From Saccoglossus kowalevskii (lineage: Eukaryota > Hemichordata > Enteropneusta > Harrimaniidae), in assembly GCF_000003605.2 (NCBI RefSeq), contig NW_003125599.1:1-10119 (forward strand): DNA of 10,119 nt. The letters are read 5' to 3'. Positions within the stretch are counted from its first letter, which is position 1. Each line of letters begins with the position of its first letter. The notes under the pieces were generated by a model, which searched no databases, was not told the origin of the DNA, and worked only from the letters and a program-made list of their open reading frames with translations. The translations under genes and the position numbers were made by a program. Shown here piece after piece: positions 7,689 to 10,119 of this stretch.

Positions 7689-7714
7689 AGCGGGAGGGTC
7701 GTTACCTGCGCACA
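7689..7714. mobile_element. Orphan left terminus of AGCGGG MITE (copy B)
   Basis: Identical in layout to 1012-1037, including the GTAA before it (7685-7688) and the loss of similarity after TGCGCACA. The truncation therefore predates the segmental duplication. Confidence 0.6.
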
Positions 7715-7900
7715 AACCACTTTTGCCCAAAAAAAGCATGTTTTTGACCCATTCTGGATATTTTAAATAAAGACAAGTTTCACAAAGTTTGTATAATAAG
7801 CTTTCAGAAAATATATAACATGTTGGATATATAATACCATCTTCGTTGTCTAATTACTCAATTAAAAAGCAAGCCAAATAAACTGCATCTCTACCTTAAC

Positions 7901-7929
7901 TTATTTTATTTTATTTTATTTATTTATTT
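7901..7929 (-). repeat. 3' tail of retrotransposon, copy B
   Basis: Same 29-bp length and unit order as 1224-1252, so the tail has not slipped since the duplication. Confidence 0.7.
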
Positions 7930-8007
7930 CACCAGAATGACCAGAACAGAATTTATAAACAAAATACAATAGTAGTAATTCCGGTGTGGACCATGAAAAT
8001 AGTCTTT

Positions 8008-8026
8008 ATGGACTAGTCCAGTCCAT
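8008..8026. other. Stem-loop in retrotransposon 3' UTR, copy B
   Basis: ATGGACTAGTCCAGTCCAT: the same 7-bp stem as 1331-1349, with one base changed in the loop only. Confidence 0.5.
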
Positions 8027-8210
8027 GGCCCAGACTGTCAAGTAGAAATTTACAATTTACTAGTAAAGGAAAGGAAAATTACTATTTACATGGTTTAGAT
8101 CTGAAAATGACTAAAATATTATGTGTAATATTAATATAAACAAACTACTGGTACAACGAATTTATATGCAGAAGAAATAAATGCAGAGAAATTGGAGGTA
8201 ATCGAGGAAT

Positions 8211-9365
8211 TTAACAATTCAAATAATGTTTCATTTCATATTTAAATTTGTTTCTGTTGTTGATGTTTTTGAGGGAGTCTGGAAGTGAATTCCAGTGTTT
8301 TACTGCAGCAAATTTAAAATTATGTTGTGAAACAGTAAGTTCAGGTACAGGAATTGACAAGTTTCCGCTACACACTGAACTTGTGGGATAGCAATGTGGG
8401 TAATCGTTAAGATACTTATTGAGGCTATGTGCATATCTGTTGTGTTTAAGGTCGAAGATAAATAGACAGGTTTGTAATTTACAAAGTTTGTGAATATCAA
8501 GTATGCGTAATTGGATAAAAAGAGGAGCAGAATGTGCTTTAAAGTGCGAGAAGGTGATAAGGCGCACATTTTTTTTTTGTAAGAGCAGAACTGGTTCAAG
8601 AAGTGTTGGGTATGTGTTTCCCCAGATTTCAATACAGTACATTAAGTGTGGGAGAATAAGTGTGTTGTAAAGTAGGATGAGAATTGATCTGGGAACATAG
8701 TGACGAATGCGAGATATAATGCCCACTTTGGGACTAATGGTTTTCACATTTTTTTTCAATATGAGAATTCCAATTTAGGCATGGGTCAATGGTTACTCCT
8801 AAATAAGTGGCTTTAGACACACCCTCTATCAACGTATCATTGATTGCGAGCTGTCCCTCCACTTTTACTTTTTTGCGGGGTTTTCAGGATCATATAGTTT
8901 GTTTTTTCTACATTAATTGTTAATTTCTTAGCATTGCACCACTGTACAACATTTTCAAAATCATTGTTAATATTAAAAAGATCAATAGAGTTAGTTTGCA
9001 GGAATTTAAATAAATTTATATCATCCGCAAAGAGGCGGAAATTGAAAGCAACAGTAGAGTGGTTAATATCATTTATGTAGAGAAGAAAAAGTGAAGGCCC
9101 TAATATTGATCCCTGGGGCACCCCGTATTCAATCTGCCTGGATGTGGAAGCAGTTCCGTCAATGTTTACTGTTTGGTGTCTATTAGTTAGGTAGCCTCGG
9201 AACCACGAAAACGGAATGCCTCTTATCCAATAATAAGCTAGTTTTGTAAGGAGAATATTGTGGTCAATAGTATTGAATGCTTTTTGTTAAGTCAATGAAT
9301 ACCCCAAATGTAACAAAACCGTTGTCCATGTTGGCAGTGATATCAGAAACAAGGTCAACTAGGGC
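8211..9365 (-). pseudogene. Reverse transcriptase remnant, copy B
   Basis: The retained part starts within the RT domain just before motif A (NGFVTFGVFIDL near 9300). It shows GVPQGSILGP (about 9125), FADD (9020-9031), LTINVEKTNYMIL, then QLAINDTLIEG and YLGVTIDPCLNWNSH, LILPHLMYCIEIWG, and an uninterrupted C-terminus to the TAA at 8211-8213. The YLGVTID segment is missing from copy A. Frames change in the interrupted A run at 9281-9288 and the A6 run at 8869-8874 (both shared with A), and in an A8 run at 8749-8756 where copy A has seven and stays in frame. The A10 run at 8569-8578 keeps the frame here, unlike A9 in copy A. Non-functional. Confidence 0.87.
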
Positions 9366-9825
9366 ATATCACTATTCTATCAATTCGGTAGTCGCATGAT
9401 TGATCCATGACAAATGGTCGTTTGCAGGAGAAATTGAGTTTGTAACTTTGCATGATTACTAATAGGAACCATATTATCATTTGTAATGGATATAAAGGTT
9501 TTTATAGAACGATTTTCAAGCTGACCACCAAGGATAATACATAATCTTTGTGTACTCTTGGAAGAGTACTCATCCTATCATATCAGACATATGAGGGGTT
9601 TCAAGGGAATTTCTAGTTTTACTAAATTGTCGACATACCATATTGACATTGTACTTTAAACAAAGCTTCATTAGATCTAATAAAACACTTCTGTCTAATC
9701 AAGTGGTTCATCAAATACCAACAAATGGTGTATATAATTTCATTGTATACAATTTAAATTTTTATTTAATTTTGTTGAGAGGTTGTTGATTTCACATTGA
9801 ATCTTAAAAAAAACTTAATCAGAAT

Positions 9826-10119
9826 TCAATGAACGTTTTGAAAAGTAACGACAATTGAAGTCGCATCTCCCAGTCGAACGGCGTTCATGGCATAATAATA
9901 CGTCATGCACCCTGTGTGTTCACAAAGGCTTTTGTTCAGCAATGTGTCGTTTCGCTTGACTCTCAGAATATTAATGTTCTTATAGATAAGACACGGGATA
10001 GTTATTACCACCATTGCCAGTGATTTTACAAGCAACACCTGTGTTGGGGAGTATCCAATCTTGATGCACAAAAGAGCAAATGAATCGGATACAGAGAACC
10101 ATGCTCCAGAAAGCAGGCC
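9826..10119 (-). pseudogene. SLC35G/EamA-like transporter fragment, copy B (cut by window end)
   Basis: Counterpart of the copy A fragment, open from the window edge to TGA at 9826-9828. It reads GLLSGAWFSVSDSFALL, PTQVLLVKSLAMVVITIPCLIY, then the same YYYAMNAVRLGDAT helix. The first 123 bp (9826-9948) are identical to copy A. Beyond 9949 about 18 of 171 bases and 11 residues differ, and the IPCLIYK segment looks more like the family than the copy A version. The same stop after FQNVH means either a shared lesion or a shared exon end. Whether it belongs to a functional gene depends on sequence outside the window. Confidence 0.6.

Larger units (their letters stand above)
7901..9365 (-). mobile_element. 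Non-LTR retrotransposon, copy B (3' half only)
   Basis: The duplicate of the 3' part of the copy A element: the 29-bp AT tail (7901-7929), the 3' UTR, the C-terminal region and RT back to the position equivalent to A 2644. There the element is cut by the 1,456-bp deletion and joins DNA that in copy A starts at 4101. It is not an independent insertion, as flanks beyond the tail match copy A. Confidence 0.85.
6727..10119. repeat. Tandem segmental duplication, copy B (partial, cut by window end)
   Basis: Same order and orientation as copy A. 6727-9366 corresponds to A 47-2644 plus the 43 bp that A lost. At 9365/9366 the alignment jumps from A 2644 to A 4101 and then runs to the window end (A 4854). 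The jump is a 1,456-bp internal deletion with at most a base or two of shared sequence at the junction. Most of the alignment differs by about 1-2% by eye, but the last 171 bp (9949-10119) differ at about 18 positions. Confidence 0.88.

Noticed and set aside
8300-8632. Minus-strand 110-codon frame over the retrotransposon C-terminus in copy B
   Set aside because: It is the out-of-frame shadow of the real C-terminal frame (8211-8759). The same wrong frame in copy A arises from the A9 run.

Overview
This window looks like AT-rich, gene-poor nuclear DNA from an animal, most likely a marine invertebrate such as a mollusc or another lophotrochozoan. The evidence is a decayed LINE-type non-LTR retrotransposon, short TTAA-flanked non-autonomous DNA transposons (MITEs), and a fragment resembling an SLC35G/EamA drug/metabolite transporter gene. 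I saw no bacterial operon, tRNA, rRNA or CRISPR array. The species guess is weak; the eukaryotic call is firm.

The window is built around a large direct duplication. Copy A runs from about 47 to 6726 and copy B from about 6727 past the right edge, a period of about 6.68 kb. Only bases 1-46 lie outside it. Most of the alignable length differs by roughly 1-2% (by eye). Copy B lacks 1,456 bp (A 2645-4100), and copy A lacks 43 bp that B keeps (B 8790-8832).

Copy A, left to right: a CpG-rich MITE (191-332); AT-rich DNA; a second MITE (810-964); an orphan MITE terminus (1012-1037); a 5'-truncated non-LTR retrotransposon on the minus strand (tail at 1224, 5' part near 3751); another MITE (3812-3950); non-coding DNA; an SLC35G-like fragment on the minus strand (4561-4926), preceded in the same frame by an unrecognised open stretch (4930-5280); AT-rich DNA; a diverged 129-bp tandem repeat with CArG-type palindromes at unit junctions (5942-6372); and another TTAA MITE (6493-6618). 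Copy B repeats the MITEs, the 3' half of the retrotransposon and, after the deletion, the SLC35G-like fragment, which the window edge cuts.

No gene here looks intact. The reverse transcriptase carries several frameshifts, some shared by both copies and therefore older than the duplication, others private. The transporter fragments lack most of the expected protein. The main interest is genome history: which lesions came first, an accidental reading-frame restoration in copy A, and an abrupt rise in A/B divergence inside the transporter fragment that suggests gene conversion or a paralog boundary.
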